DNA of 64,000 nucleotides from Elephas maximus indicus (GCF_024166365.1 NC_064836.1:36128833-36192832); one strand, 5' to 3'. Counted from the first letter of the stretch, positions 35,401 to 42,804 are shown. Made by a program: numbers and translations. The notes: generated by a model from the sequence alone, not told the origin.

Positions 35401-37874
35401 CGAACCCATTAGCACTAACTCAGAAGAAACATATGGCGGTCTGCTTCCATAAAGATCTGCAGCCTTGGAAACCCCATGGGGCAGTTCTACTCTGTCACAC
35501 GCAGTCATTATGAGATGGAATAGACTTGATGGCCCTTAACAACAACAATCTTTACGGAAGCAGACTGCCACATCATTATCCCATGGAGTGGGTGGTGGGC
35601 TTGAACCGCTGACCTTTTGGTTAGCTACATTTCTTTAGATCTTTATGTGGGGCCAAAGACAGGTACAAATAAATATTTGCTGAATTAGTAAACTTTAAAT
35701 TTAATTAAACTTCAAAACTTTTAAATATGATTTAAATCTCATTTGCAGTTGTCAAAAACAATATTAAAAAATTCGTCCAGTTCCACTTTCACATAAATTT
35801 TAAGTATAATGTGCTATATACCACTCAAGATATTCAATGAATGTACACAGCCCACATTTTTTCTAAAACTTTAAGACAATATATAAAACATATTTTTAAA
35901 ACATAAAAACATGAATTAAAACATATTAAAATAATACTAAACTACTGCTATTTCTCAAGGTAAAAAAATTAGGTTATTTGGCTCAGTAAACTTTGGCATC
36001 GCAGGCTATATTTCTTTTTTTTGTAAAAATGACTTTAAAAGCTTCAGATGTTGCTTTAAGGTGTTCTGAAAGACATTTTATATGGACTCAACATTTTTTA
36101 AAAATTTAAATTTTTTCGTTGCCATTTAAACCTTGCAAAATTTTATATAAAAATCTGAATTTTCAATTTCTCTTGAAAAATTGTGGATGACCTCACATCA
36201 CTGGACCTAAATTCCCGTAGAGCCATAATCTGCTAGTTAAATAGCAACTACCTGCTCCTTTACACAGCTACTCCCCAGATCAACACGATCGCTACCAATA
36301 GCTTACACCAGGGCCCTACAAAAGTCTTCTGTGAAGGGTCACAGAGCAAATACGGGCACTTGTGTGAGTGTGTGTGTATAAAAATAAATACGTGTACACC
36401 AAGCTCCATGATGGCCCCCAGGCATTCCACCTTCTGACGCTTACACCCATCTGTAGTCCCCTCCCACGTTGTACACCACAGTTGGATTGTGAGACCAAAA
36501 GACTAAGTCAGAAGTATAATATCACTTCAGAAATTAAGTTATTTAAAAAACACTGCAGCCTCTGCCTCCACATCCTTTCCACTGCGGGGTAGCCAGCTAC
36601 CATGTCCTCAGCAGCACTCTAGCGGGGCCCCGGGGTGAGAGACTGAGGTGTCCCGCCAACAGTCTCGTGAGTGATCTTGGAAACAGATCGTCTAGCTCCA
36701 GTCAGGTATTCAGATGACTGCAGCCCGGTCCAACAGCTTAAAGTACAACCTCAGGAAATACCAGGAGCCAGAACCACCCACCCAAGTTCCCAGGTTCCTG
36801 ACCCTGAGAAACAGTGTGCAATAATAAATGCTTGTTGTTTTAAGCTACTAAGTTTTGGGGTAATTTGTTAGCCTCCCAAATTAAATATAAAAATTAATGG
36901 ATTAAAAAAAAAAACCAAGAAGTATGTATTCTTCCCCTCCCATCCCGCCCCCGGAGAAAAGAGCACAACCAAACGTGTTGAAAAGCTCCATCAAAAATTT
37001 AAGATTTTTTTTTATCCCAGCTGCACTTTCAACACCCAGCATCCTACCTGACCTTTGGGATATCTCCTTGTCCCTTTCTACCACAGCTGTTCTAAACCTG
37101 TATTAGTCTCTGAAGTTCTCTACTGCTCTCAGTCCCTCTGACTTTCAGCATATTATCTCATCACCTGCTTTACAGAGTAAAACAGGGACTATTTAGCCAT
37201 TACCTTCATCAGCCTTCTTTGCTTGATTCCCAGCTCTTTTTTCTATGTCTGTTTTCTCTTGGATTCTAAACTCATCACCACTGCCCTCCTTCCTTAATAG
37301 AAAAGGCAATAGCAGAATTACCATCTTTCACTGCACTAAACTTACTACTGAACATATGATCACCCACGTGCCTGCATGCCTCCTCAGATACAATGTGGCC
37401 TCTACCACGGCAGACACTGTCTCACTTATTGAACATGTTCCTGGTGGTTACTAGCCGATGGCAGTTACTGATATTTGTTAAATCAGGAATGAATTAAGTT
37501 GTTATTTCTAAAATAAAAGTAACCAGCATTGAGGAAAGGAATAAGAAATTAAATACTGCCCTAGAGGAAAAAAATATCACAATTGCTTGATCATTATCAA
37601 CTACATTTATCTCTAATTTTAGTTTAAAAGTGTCTTTCCCTCCCAGCTAGAAATCCATTAAGTCAGAGAAAACAAAAGCAATACATAAGCCTCAAAAATG
37701 CTGAGGTGAGTTAAAAAACGAACAAGCAATGTCTTGATCCTTGATTTTCATTAGATAGATAGATAGATAAAAAGTGATGAATTCGGAAAACACCAACCTT
37801 TCTTCTGTACACTCTGACTTCTCTGTTCCATCAATCTCAATCTCTATCAGCTCCTCTGCTTCTCTTTTAGTCAT
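8262..37874 (-). CDS. GABPA: GABPA, GA-binding protein alpha chain (ETS transcription factor), nine coding exons
   Basis: GABP-alpha is the DNA-binding half of GABP/NRF-2. It binds GGAA sites and pairs with GABP-beta, which supplies activation and nuclear import, to drive housekeeping and nuclear-encoded mitochondrial genes. Coding exons, in transcript order: 37874-37798, 34162-34018, 27409-27325, 23970-23725, 19113-18919, 13896-13843, 12834-12694, 12451-12259, 8490-8262. They sum to 1365 nt, giving 454 residues plus stop, the length I recall for human GABPA. Every junction has AG/GT and keeps frame. Domains: the OST ubiquitin-like region in exons 3-4 (about residues 35-120, running into exon 5), the pointed/SAM domain in exon 6 (about 170-250), the ETS domain in exons 9-10 (about 318-400), then a C-terminal tail used for GABP-beta contact. 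The start has a good Kozak context (GCC before ATG, A after). No frameshift or lost motif was seen. Identity is very secure; splice sites were read by eye. Confidence 0.97.
8681..8878 (+). mobile_element. AfroSINE with perfect 15-bp target-site duplication
   Basis: GGTACTCTAAAACAC at 8681-8695 and 8864-8878 flanks a near-intact SINE ending in GGGTTTGGTTTGGTTTTT. It lies in GABPA intron 9, about 190 bp from exon 10. Confidence 0.95.
8975..9195 (+). mobile_element. MIR SINE
   Basis: GGCTTTGGAGTCAGACTGCC and AGCTCTGTGACCACAGGTAA match the mammalian-wide MIR body; the tail ends AAGTGCTCAGCACACAATG. Confidence 0.85.
9585..10800 (-). mobile_element. L1 LINE 3' UTR (lineage type)
   Basis: Reverse-oriented. 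TTAGAATTTTGTTCTACATT and GGTGATGGTAGCTGGGCAC recur in the 31.6-33.3 kb copy. The right part has the usual old L1 text around TTCAAGTCCCTTGACCATTT. Confidence 0.75.
10801..12240. other. GABPA intron 9, remainder
   Basis: No clear gene or named repeat apart from a TG-rich run near 11525-11565 and A-runs near 11391 and 12229. Confidence 0.5.
11525..11565. repeat. Imperfect (TG)n run
   Basis: GTGTGTGTGT blocks broken by TTCTGTGAATG. Confidence 0.8.
12259..12451 (-). CDS. GABPA: GABPA coding exon 9 (ETS domain, main part)
   Basis: 193 nt, residues 315-378, between a TGTCATTTTAG acceptor and a GTAAGC donor. It holds the ETS signatures [11 protein letters not shown] (about 320-330), the [13 protein letters not shown] wing segment and the recognition helix [10 protein letters not shown]. 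Arg376, and Arg379 split over the junction, correspond to the arginines that read the GGA core in ETS proteins. Confidence 0.97.
12694..12834 (-). CDS. GABPA: GABPA coding exon 8 (Ser/Thr-rich linker before the ETS domain)
   Basis: 141 nt, residues 268-314, [15 protein letters not shown] to SSPGNRT, between a TTCCCTGCAG acceptor and a GTATTT donor. Flexible, basic and serine/threonine-rich, just N-terminal of the ETS domain. The [10 protein letters not shown] stretch differs at a few positions from the human protein as I recall it. Confidence 0.95.
13200..13745 (+). mobile_element. Old L1 LINE 3' UTR fragment
   Basis: Sense text with the familiar AATAGTACACAGCAGTGAAA and acid-end GTACCTCATTAAAATTTTTT; well diverged. 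Confidence 0.6.
13843..13896 (-). CDS. GABPA: GABPA coding exon 7 (54-nt linker micro-exon)
   Basis: A short in-frame exon of 54 nt encoding [17 protein letters not shown], flanked by an ATTATTCAG acceptor and a GTGAGT donor. Skipping it would swap the split residue at the junction but keep frame. It joins the pointed domain to the pre-ETS linker. Confidence 0.95.
14885..15045 (+). mobile_element. MIR SINE
   Basis: GATCCGGGTTCAAATCTTAG, ACTAGTTGTGTACCTATGG and CCTCATCTTTAAATGAGATA follow the MIR body. Confidence 0.8.
15066..15590 (+). mobile_element. MaLR-type solo LTR, nearly complete
   Basis: TGTCATAGATTGAAATATGT start, a GAAAATAAACTTCTCTTTG poly(A)-signal region, and an end at GATGACTAAAACA. 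ACAGC before and ACAGT after could be a diverged 5-bp target duplication. Confidence 0.88.
15600..16110. other. GABPA intron 6, nothing recognised
   Basis: Unique-looking intron sequence with no gene or repeat that I can support. Confidence 0.5.
16166..16370 (-). mobile_element. AfroSINE with 9-bp target-site duplication
   Basis: TTGGTGGCA at 16166-16174 and 16362-16370. The tail AAACCAAACCCTGTGCCGTC is on the left and the head CTATGCCACCAAGGTTTCC on the right. Confidence 0.92.
17030..17126. repeat. Perfect 48-bp tandem duplication
   Basis: A unit beginning TCCTAAGAGTTCCTACAAGA and ending CATGACTCACAC occurs twice with no mismatch seen (units from 17031 and 17079). Confidence 0.92.
17160..17350 (+). 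pseudogene. Decayed C2H2 (KRAB-type) zinc-finger fragment
   Basis: Three spaced remnants of the finger-linker coding pattern: ACAGAGAAGCAAACCTGTGA (17169), GGGAAATAAACCCTATAAAT (from 17234, then GTAATCAACGTGAGAAGTG) and CTACACAGAGAAACAAC (17332). Compare the usual ACTGGAGAGAAACCCTATAAATGT for TGEKPYKC. Stops and indels abound, so it is non-coding now. It sits inside GABPA intron 6 in the opposite orientation to GABPA. Confidence 0.5.
18032..18222 (+). mobile_element. AfroSINE, first of a tandem pair
   Basis: Bounded by AGTGTAGAG at 18032-18040 and 18214-18222; complete head and GGTTTGGTTTGG tail. Confidence 0.95.
18223..18393 (+). mobile_element. AfroSINE, second of a tandem pair
   Basis: Begins GGAAACCCTGGTGGCGTAG and is followed by a third AGTGTAGAG at 18385-18393. 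Confidence 0.95.
18394..18840 (+). mobile_element. MIR SINE split by a younger tRNA-RTE SINE
   Basis: MIR 5' half at 18394-18505 (TCCTGGCTCTGTCACTCCC) and 3' half at 18740-18840 (AAGCGAGATAATGCACATAA). The inserted element occupies about 18508-18738. Confidence 0.8.
18508..18738 (+). mobile_element. tRNA-RTE SINE, PSINE1-like family (partial head)
   Basis: CAGTAGAGGCCTGAGTGCTG, AAGGCCTGGTGATCTATTTC and a tail of TAACAATAACAACAACA. Shares its body with the copies at 26.8, 49.3, 59.1 and 61.2 kb. Confidence 0.75.
18919..19113 (-). CDS. GABPA: GABPA coding exon 6 (pointed/SAM domain)
   Basis: 195 nt, residues 185-249, from [17 protein letters not shown] to HLELLRK. The tryptophan-rich [14 protein letters not shown] and the [18 protein letters not shown] blocks are the pointed (PNT/SAM) signature of ETS proteins. 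Acceptor TTTCTTTCTAG, donor GTATGA with a split T/AT tyrosine. Confidence 0.97.
19140..22050. other. GABPA intron 5, left portion
   Basis: No gene found. Polypurine-rich stretches at 20,160-21,430 read like worn LINE sequence, but I could not place them in a family. Confidence 0.4.
22060..23560 (+). mobile_element. L2 LINE, long 3' fragment
   Basis: Pyrimidine-rich L2 text in order: GCTATTCCTGTCTCCCTTTC, CAACCGTAAACGTTGACAGG, CTCTGCACATAACATTTCCT, and an end pattern GTGAGCATTCTGAGGGTAGG. Heavily diverged and frame-broken. Confidence 0.65.
23725..23970 (-). CDS. GABPA: GABPA coding exon 5 (linker before the pointed domain)
   Basis: 246 nt, residues 103-184, from [15 protein letters not shown] to ERLGIPY, with a split Asp codon at the donor (G/AT; donor GTAATA). 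It covers the end of the OST domain and the acidic linker, including [19 protein letters not shown], and leads into the pointed domain. Confidence 0.96.
24636..25080 (-). mobile_element. MaLR-type solo LTR
   Basis: TGTCTTAGTTATCTAGCGCT at left, CATAATTCAATCCATGACA at right; an internal AG-rich block is shorter than in other copies. Confidence 0.88.
25081..25815. other. GABPA intron 4, unique stretch
   Basis: AT-rich, no gene or repeat recognised apart from an A-run near 25653. Confidence 0.5.
25820..25972 (+). mobile_element. AfroSINE
   Basis: GGAAACCCTGGTGGCGTCGT head, GATCGGCAGTTCGAATCCAC B-box region, tail GTCATAATCAACTTGACGAC. Confidence 0.93.
26716..26825 (-). mobile_element. RTE LINE 3' end, short
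   Basis: TTGTTGTTGTTAGGTACCTT and CTATGCGCAACAGAATGAAA are the inverted RTE terminus. Confidence 0.8.
26828..27003 (+). mobile_element. tRNA-RTE SINE, PSINE1-like (partial)
   Basis: GCTTGCATGTGGCTGTGATG, GAGCTTCCAGACTAAGACAG and ATTAGCCAGTGAAAACTTTA match the family body. Confidence 0.7.
27258..27313 (+). mobile_element. AfroSINE tail fragment next to a GABPA splice donor
   Basis: GAGTCAGAATCCACTCAATG then a run of 15 T. It ends about 11 bp from the exon 4 5' splice site (27324). Confidence 0.85.
27325..27409 (-). CDS. GABPA: GABPA coding exon 4 (OST domain, second part)
   Basis: 85 nt after a CCGTATTTAG acceptor and before a GTAAGT donor (27324-27319). It encodes [12 protein letters not shown] to VISYQ plus the first base of a glycine codon (residues 75-102). 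A truncated AfroSINE with a long T run lies about 11 bp beyond the donor, unusually close to a splice site. Confidence 0.96.
27420..28780. other. GABPA intron 3, right part
   Basis: Mostly AT-rich unique intron sequence. I see no gene and no clear repeat family. Confidence 0.5.
28925..29125 (+). mobile_element. MIR-like remnant
   Basis: GGCCTAGGTTCAAATTAAAG and TTTTTGAGTCTCAGTTTCT follow the MIR order; weak. Confidence 0.5.
29140..30640 (+). mobile_element. L1 LINE 3' end, 5'-truncated
   Basis: Starts in L1 3' text (ACGTATGAATGGATAAACAA, ACATGGATGACCTGGAGGAC) and runs through a long lineage-type 3' UTR (GTAGCATCTGGGGTGTTAAA) to an A-rich tail at 30600-30640. It holds a TA/CA-rich patch at 29600-29760. 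No intact coding frame. Confidence 0.8.
30641..30895 (-). mobile_element. Old L1 LINE fragment
   Basis: Reverse text such as TTTTTAATGGCTGCACTGAA and GAGTTGTTTTCAGTTTCTTC, typical of L1 3' UTR. Confidence 0.6.
30906..31066 (+). mobile_element. AfroSINE
   Basis: GCCCTTGTGGTGCAGCAGTT head, CAACAGGTTTGGTTTTAATA end. Confidence 0.9.
31182..31325 (-). mobile_element. AfroSINE, diverged
   Basis: TTGCCCTTGAGTTGATATGG to CAGAAGCACTTAACCACTTC. Confidence 0.85.
31332..31546 (-). mobile_element. AfroSINE, long-body subfamily
   Basis: CCAAACCCATTGCCATCCAG at left, GGTGCCACCAGGGATCC at right; lies directly beside another reverse AfroSINE. Confidence 0.9.
31829..31910 (+). mobile_element. AfroSINE 3' half
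   Basis: TATGGGGCAGTTCTACTCCA to GAGGGCACTGGGTTTGGG. Confidence 0.88.
32572..33050 (-). mobile_element. MaLR-type solo LTR
   Basis: TGTCTTAGTTATCTAGTGCT at left; GACATAATTCATGACA at right. The body matches the 15.1 and 44.8 kb copies in reverse. Confidence 0.88.
33558..33622 (+). mobile_element. AfroSINE 3' fragment
   Basis: GGGCAGTTCTACTCTGTCCT and GGGTCGCTATGAGTC; shortened tail. Confidence 0.8.
33728..33892 (-). mobile_element. AfroSINE
   Basis: AAAAAACCAATCCATTGCTG to CACTGCACCACCAGTGCTCC; it lies about 130 bp downstream of GABPA exon 3. Confidence 0.9.
34018..34162 (-). CDS. GABPA: GABPA coding exon 3 (OST domain, first part)
   Basis: 145 nt between an AATATTAG acceptor and a GTAATT donor. 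It completes the split serine and encodes residues 27-74 ([12 protein letters not shown] to CLQDIQ), the beginning of the OST (on-sight) domain, a ubiquitin-like fold in GABP-alpha reported to contact co-activators. Confidence 0.96.
34428..34592 (-). mobile_element. AfroSINE
   Basis: CAAATGCAATGCCGTCGAGT to CACTCAGCCACTAGGGCTCC, about 265 bp upstream of GABPA exon 3. Confidence 0.92.
34858..35145 (-). mobile_element. AfroSINE relative, old and broken
   Basis: GTTGCCATCGGCTGACTCCA, then an insert, then CTGAGCATATAAACC and CACCCAGGTAC; heavily diverged. Confidence 0.6.
35265..35630 (-). mobile_element. AfroSINE (minus) split by another AfroSINE (plus)
   Basis: The outer element occupies 35265-35340 and 35547-35630. 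The inner plus-strand SINE at about 35343-35546 is flanked by AATCTTTG and AATCTTTA, a near-exact target duplication. Confidence 0.85.
35640..36590. other. GABPA intron 2, unique stretch
   Basis: Very AT-rich; nothing recognised. Confidence 0.5.
36595..36895 (+). mobile_element. Old LTR-type repeat, 3' part
   Basis: GATGACTGCAGCCCGGTCCA, GCCAGAACCACCCACC and AATAATAAATGCTTGTTGTT belong to an ancient mammalian LTR. The family name is unsure. Confidence 0.6.
36900..37750. other. GABPA intron 2 next to exon 2
   Basis: No named repeat seen; pyrimidine-rich patches, otherwise unremarkable. Confidence 0.5.
37751..37770. repeat. (TAGA)n microsatellite near GABPA exon 2
   Basis: Four TAGA units starting about 28 bp beyond the exon 2 splice donor. 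Confidence 0.85.
37798..37874 (-). CDS. GABPA: GABPA coding exon 2 (start codon, residues 1-26)
   Basis: The ATG is the complement of 37872-37874. The exon encodes the acidic N-terminus beginning [15 protein letters not shown] and ends in a split AG/C serine codon before a GTTGGT donor at 37797. The 5' UTR continues toward higher coordinates; the acceptor may be the AG just before GACTGCTCTCTGG (around 37899), but this was not settled. Confidence 0.95.
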
Positions 37875-37899
37875 GGCTGAAGTCTTCCAGAGAGCAGTC

Positions 37900-38855
37900 C
37901 TTCAAGAGTCAAATTTTAAAACACTTTGAAATTACTGCATTAACAGAAATGCTATCCAGGAAGCAGAGACCCAATTCCAAATCAAAGCAGAGGGTACGTA
38001 GGAGAGAGGGACGCGATCGTCATGTCCAGAAGAGAACCCACAAACAGTGTTTAACTGGTGCTTATTAGCCTGACGTGACTTCACCATTCCATCTGATTTA
38101 CAGGGATGCATTTAGGCCCAATCTCAGTCAATAAGTTAACTGATGTTATTTTGAAAGCAAGTGTAAGAGCATGTTAACTGTATTATAGCAACTCGTAATC
38201 TTAATAATAGATTTAAACCTGTAGCTTAAAAATCAACATGGAGATAAACTACAACTGTTCAGCTAAAATCTGTACATGTTAGCAGAATGTACTGCCAAGA
38301 GCCCCACTGACTGGGATATAAATGAATTTACTTGTTAGAATCTGTGTTATAAAATATTTATCTTACAAATGCAAGTACAATATTCTAAAACAGCAATCTA
38401 AGGTAACAAAGTAATTACAGGTACATAGATTATTGCTCTGATTACACACTAGTATTTTTTTTTTTTTCAGATGTGGTTTTATACATTTTGAAGAAACCAC
38501 TACTTCAGTTTCAGAGGCATTAATGCTGTAAGTTCCAGGTTCTGTTACTCTCTGGCTGTGAGTCAATGAACTTGTCTCTGGAATCCATATACAGCCTCAG
38601 TACACAGCATGTGTAGAGCTTTCTAAATTCACTACATCTAAAAAGGTACATCTTTGATGTTCAAAGAATGTCCCTTAAATTTGATATTCCATATTTTTTT
38701 GGCAAAAGATCTGTGCTCCTACTCTCAAGATTTGACAAAATCTTGAATTCAAGTGTACGAATAGAAAAAGAATTCAAATATTCATTCCTATTAATAACCA
38801 GCATTATTGAGTGCTAGGCACTGTATCAAATGCTTTACATAGTACTATCTTATTT
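37900..38855. other. GABPA intron 1, unique stretch
   Basis: Mostly AT-rich with no gene seen. A faint MIR-like trace lies near 38,510-38,580 and another near 38,790-38,850. Confidence 0.45.
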
Positions 38856-38858
38856 TGA

Positions 38859-39066
38859 AGGAGCCCTGGTAGCACAATGGTTAAGTGCTTGCCTGCTAAC
38901 CAAAAGATCAGTGGTTTGAACCCACCAGCTGCTCCACAGGAGAAAAAACCTAGCCATCTGCTCGAGAGATTATGGCCTAGAAAACACTACGGGAGCACTT
39001 CTACCCTGTCCTATAAGGTCACTATGATTTGGAATTGCCTGGACGGCACACAAGAACAACAACAAT
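38859..39066 (+). mobile_element. AfroSINE, long-body subfamily
   Basis: GGAGCCCTGGTAGCACAATG head to GACGGCACACAAGAACAACA; the AACAACAA end resembles the RTE tail rather than GGTTTGG. Confidence 0.9.
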
Positions 39067-39157
39067 CTTATTCTGAGCCCCCACTCTTACATATAAACCA
39101 CCCAGAGGACACTGAGGTTAAAGTGCCTGCGGCTCCGTAACATCACTCATTAGGTGT

Positions 39158-39350
39158 ATCAACTTAACCCAAAAAAACCCAAACTCAGTGCCGTCGAGTC
39201 CATTCCAACTCATAGCGACCCTAAAGGACAGAGCAGTACTGCCCCATAGAGTTTCCAAGGAGTGCCTGGTGGATTCGAACTGCCGACCCTTTGGTTAGCA
39301 GCTGTAGCACTTAACCACTATGCCACCAGGGTTTCCTATGTCAACTTAAG
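39158..39350 (-). mobile_element. AfroSINE with short target duplication
   Basis: TCAACTTAA occurs on both sides (about 39161 and 39342). Tail CCCAAACTCAGTGCCGTCG at left, head CTATGCCACCAGGGTTTCC at right. Confidence 0.9.
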
Positions 39351-39479
39351 TATACATTATTCCAGGTAGGGTTCAACTATGCTATGTTTGAATATCAAGT
39401 TAAGGGTACATTATCTCAGGTGGGGTGAAAAAAACACACATGTTGCAGTGAAGCTGATACTGACACATAGCAACCAATA

Positions 39480-39870
39480 CCAGCCTCGATAAAATCCAAA
39501 GACTTCACAATGACCAATGAGGCCCTCCATGGTCTACCTCACCACCAACTTATCACTGGCCTCCTTGCTTTCCTGGCACGGGCCCTGCACTGAGCCCTGC
39601 GCTCTCACTGTTCAGTCCACCTGGAACGTACTCCCCCCAAATGTCCTCTTGGCTAAATCTCTCTCCTTTTTCAAGCCTTGGCTCAGATCTCATCTTCTCA
39701 ATGGGACCCTGATCGTCCCCACGAAACTCTGTAAACTGTCTCCTCTATACCACTTTATTTTTTCTTCTTTTCCAAAGCACTTGTCTTCTAACATATTATG
39801 TAATTACTATTATATTTACAATCTTTCTTCCCTTGTTGGATCATCATCAAAGTGCAAAGATGAAAGTTAT
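39480..39870 (+). mobile_element. L2 LINE 3' fragment
   Basis: GAGGCCCTCCATGGTCTACC, GTACTCCCCCCAAATGTCCT and GGCTCAGATCTCATCTTCTC follow L2 order. Confidence 0.75.
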
Positions 39871-39892
39871 CCAAAAGTGACCCCTCCTTTAA

Positions 39893-40062
39893 AAAAAAAA
39901 AAAAAAACACCCTTTGCCACTGAGTCAATTCCAGCCCGTAGTGACCCTACAGGACAGAGCAGGGCTGCCCCGTATGGTTTCCAAGGAGAGGATGGTGGAT
40001 TCAAACTGCCGACCTTTTGGTTAACACCCGAGCTCTTAACCACTGAGCCCCCAAGGTTTCAA
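39893..40062 (-). mobile_element. AfroSINE
   Basis: A-run, CACCCTTTGCCACTGAGTCA at left and CTGAGCCCCCAAGGTTTC at right. Confidence 0.9.
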
Positions 40063-40069
40063 AAGTGAC

Positions 40070-41855
40070 TCCAGGAACTTAAATTGGTTTCTCTGGACTG
40101 GGGACTTCCCCTCACTTTCTGGAGCAAAAGGGGCATTAGCAGTCCTCAATCTCCCAAGGGACCAAGGTCTCTGTGGTATGCAGAATCATGGCCCACAACC
40201 TGTGACTACGTTAGATAGCAAAGGAGAATTAAGGTTGATGGAATTAAGGCTACTAATCAATTTATCTTAAAATACAGAGTATACTGGACCACCAGGTGAG
40301 CCCAATGAAATCAAAAAGAAACCTTTAAAGTGGGTGAGGAGTTGGAATAGAGCAAGACTGACTGGATGTGAGAACTCCACTGCCTGAATGCGAATGGTTT
40401 TGAAGATTTTTTAGAGAAAAAAATGAATGCCATACTCTCTTGGAAAAATGATGGTATTTATAATCTCAGAATTGATCACTCTCTCAGTTCTCCAAACTAA
40501 GGCTAGAAAAGCAATGGACCAGAGTTGGGAAACCATCCAAACCTCTGATACCAGCGCTTGAAAGGCTCTTAGCTATTTTTCTGGAACCAATTCCCCAAGA
40601 TCCTATATCAACACTTTAGAAAACAGAGATGAGGCCATTACTTGGAGTCTCTCCACCTCAGAGCTGCCCCTGTCATTACCTGACTAAAACGTCACATTCG
40701 TAGACACCTTGGTTTGTCCTAAACTTAATCTAACATGGAGTTCAGAACATCTGGCTAAATGGACACGAATAAACTTGAATTTAACTAAAAATTCCAGGAA
40801 AAGCTAGTATCTGTAAAACACAGTTATGTTTAACATTCTCTTTCAGAACCACAGATAAATTTGAGGACTGTCTTCACTAGAAAGCGCTATTAGTTCATGG
40901 AGGTTGGAACAATTTTTCACAATACAGGATAAATAAACATATACGTGCTTTGGGGTGGCCTGCATGATCAACTGTACATTTTCAACAAATAAACAAATGC
41001 TTTTAAATACCTAAAGAAAAGTTTTTTAATTTAAAGATAAAGTCAACAGTTAAAAAAAATTAAGTACACCTATCCGTGTGTGTGTGCAAATAGAGAAATC
41101 GAATATGGCAAAACGTAACAATTGGTGACTCCAGGTGAAGGGTATATAGGTGTTCATTTTTTCTGTAGGTTTGAAGTTTTATAAATAGTTGGAGAGACTA
41201 AGAAGCAACAGTTTTAAGTACTCAGCCTTGACAGCTCTCACGACTTGCCTCAATTTAACATCTAGGTCAGTATTTGTTACTTCACGGCTATATAACCTCT
41301 AAGATACATGCCACTGTATATACAACCCAGGTAAAGTGACTCAAGTTCGTCCAGTGTCAGATGACTAAAAAATAAATAAGCTTGGGAAACTTAGATCAAA
41401 CCCTCAGACAGCGATACTACTCCTTGAAACAGTTGCTGGAAGAGTTGACCGATTTCTTCTGAAGTTTAAGACAACACAGTATCTCTGAGAATTTCGTCAC
41501 TGCCCCGTTCTTCACACTTCGCTCCAGTTCACCCTTTGAAATCTTTGTTCCTGCCACGAGTCGGATACACTGCTATTCTGAGTGGAAACTATGTGGACTT
41601 TATTTCTAAACTACTATTCCTGAACGCAATATCAGTTTGCCCTCCCTGCCGTTCACCTAATAAGGATGCGATCCCGAAATACAAACGGGTTACTTTTCAG
41701 AACACTCAAAAACCAAAAAGTTGGCAAATTACGTTAACACATTGTTTCCCCCTTGTCTCACTTCCTCGTTTTTAAAAGAAACTCAAAGGGCACCATATAC
41801 ATCAACAGACAGCTTTGGAGCAACTACGGGCCAGTTGTGGAAAGAAACTGAAGTT
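40070..41855. other. GABPA intron 1 between repeats and CpG island
   Basis: No named repeat that I can support and no gene. From about 41,400 the sequence grades into the promoter region. Confidence 0.5.
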
Positions 41856-42424
41856 GAAGGGAAGGTGAATGGTTGAGTCCGGCAAGGAGGGTGCTGACCG
41901 CCGAGCGCGGCGGAGGGGACGGGGAGAGGTGACACGTACGGACGGGTCCCGGGCACGGCGGGGCGGCTCCGGGGCTCGCGGCCTCCCGGGGCCCCGCGCC
42001 GCGCGCCCCTCCCCTCGGTTCCTCGCGCAGCTCTCCCGCCCCTCCCCACCCGGCTCCTTCTAGTCTCACGAACGGAAATGGGAGTCACAACGCCGGGGAC
42101 CAGCGGAAACAAAACACAGAGACGGGCGCGGGGGGGCCGCCGTGGGGGAGAAGGCCCCGGAACGAGGTCGGCCCGCGCGGGCCCGCGCTCCCTTCCTCCC
42201 CCGCGGCCGCACTCACCCGCTCCGGAATCGGCCCTGTCGCCCCCGCCCGCGCTCCTCGGCCGGCTGAGAACGGCAGCGGCCCCCCACTCCGCGTGCAGCG
42301 TCTCTCCGGGTAAGACCTGCAGCTCCTACGACTCGAGTGCGAGGCCCCCGGGCCCTTCCCGCGGAATCGGCGCTGAGAAACCCCAACCCCCCCCTCCCGC
42401 CTCCCAGCCACCTCCGAGTCCAGG

Positions 42425-42440
42425 ACTACAACTCCCAGCA
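42425..42440 (+). promoter_or_regulatory. ACTACAACTCCCAGCA motif (ZNF143-associated)
   Basis: Exact ACTACAACTCCCAGCA, the extended motif (GFY/SBS2-like) often found with ZNF143 at CpG-island promoters. It lies about 400 bp to the GABPA side of the second ZNF143-type site. Confidence 0.7.
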
Positions 42441-42684
42441 AGTTGCGCGAAAGGAACGCCCGCGGCAACGGAGGCTCACGAGGCACAAAAAAGCATAACG
42501 CCCCAATATTTTTTTTTTTACATTCGTTCCCTTGTCCTATACACTCGTACACCTCGACAACCCCAAGAAACAGAAGGCTAACTCCCAGTGGGGCCTGAAC
42601 TGGGGGAGAAGTTACTAGAAGTGCCCATGAGTATAAAACAAGGTTTCCAGAAGAAAAAAAGAGCGGGTCAAATTAGGCGAAGGG

Positions 42685-42694
42685 AAGATGGCGG
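42685..42694 (+). promoter_or_regulatory. YY1-type site AAGATGGCGG
   Basis: Exact AAGATGGCGG in the plus orientation. In many housekeeping genes this motif sits just downstream of the start site, so it may mark an alternative upstream ATP5PF start. Confidence 0.6.
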
Positions 42695-42711
42695 AGACTT
42701 CGATAGGGGAC

Positions 42712-42719
42712 CCGGAAGC
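42712..42719 (+). promoter_or_regulatory. ETS/GABP core CCGGAAGC
   Basis: Canonical CCGGAA ETS core, within 10 bp of the candidate GABPA exon 1 donor. GABP binds such sites as a heterotetramer over paired cores. Confidence 0.6.
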
Positions 42720-42730
42720 ACTTACCCCCC

Positions 42731-42737
42731 ACTTCCT
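42731..42737 (-). promoter_or_regulatory. ETS core AGGAAGT (minus strand)
   Basis: Plus-strand ACTTCCT reads AGGAAGT on the minus strand, about 12 bp from the CCGGAAGC core, so the two could serve as a paired site. Confidence 0.5.
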
Positions 42738-42795
42738 CCTCCTGTTTGGCTTCTGTCTCACCTAGAGCCGTCCGGTCGCAGACGGTCTTCGAGAC

Positions 42796-42804
42796 GCTTC
42801 CTGT
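42796..42804 (-). promoter_or_regulatory. ETS core ACAGGAAGC (minus strand)
   Basis: Plus-strand GCTTCCTGT; a good ETS match about 30 bp from the ZNF143-type site. Confidence 0.55.

Noticed and set aside
39517-40068. 183-codon open frame
   Set aside because: Runs from an L2 fragment across a poly(A) run into a reversed AfroSINE; chance opening.
42085-42581. Long open frames on both strands in the CpG island
   Set aside because: High G+C removes stop codons by chance. The predicted proteins are low-complexity, Arg/Pro/Gly-rich and overlap each other on both strands.
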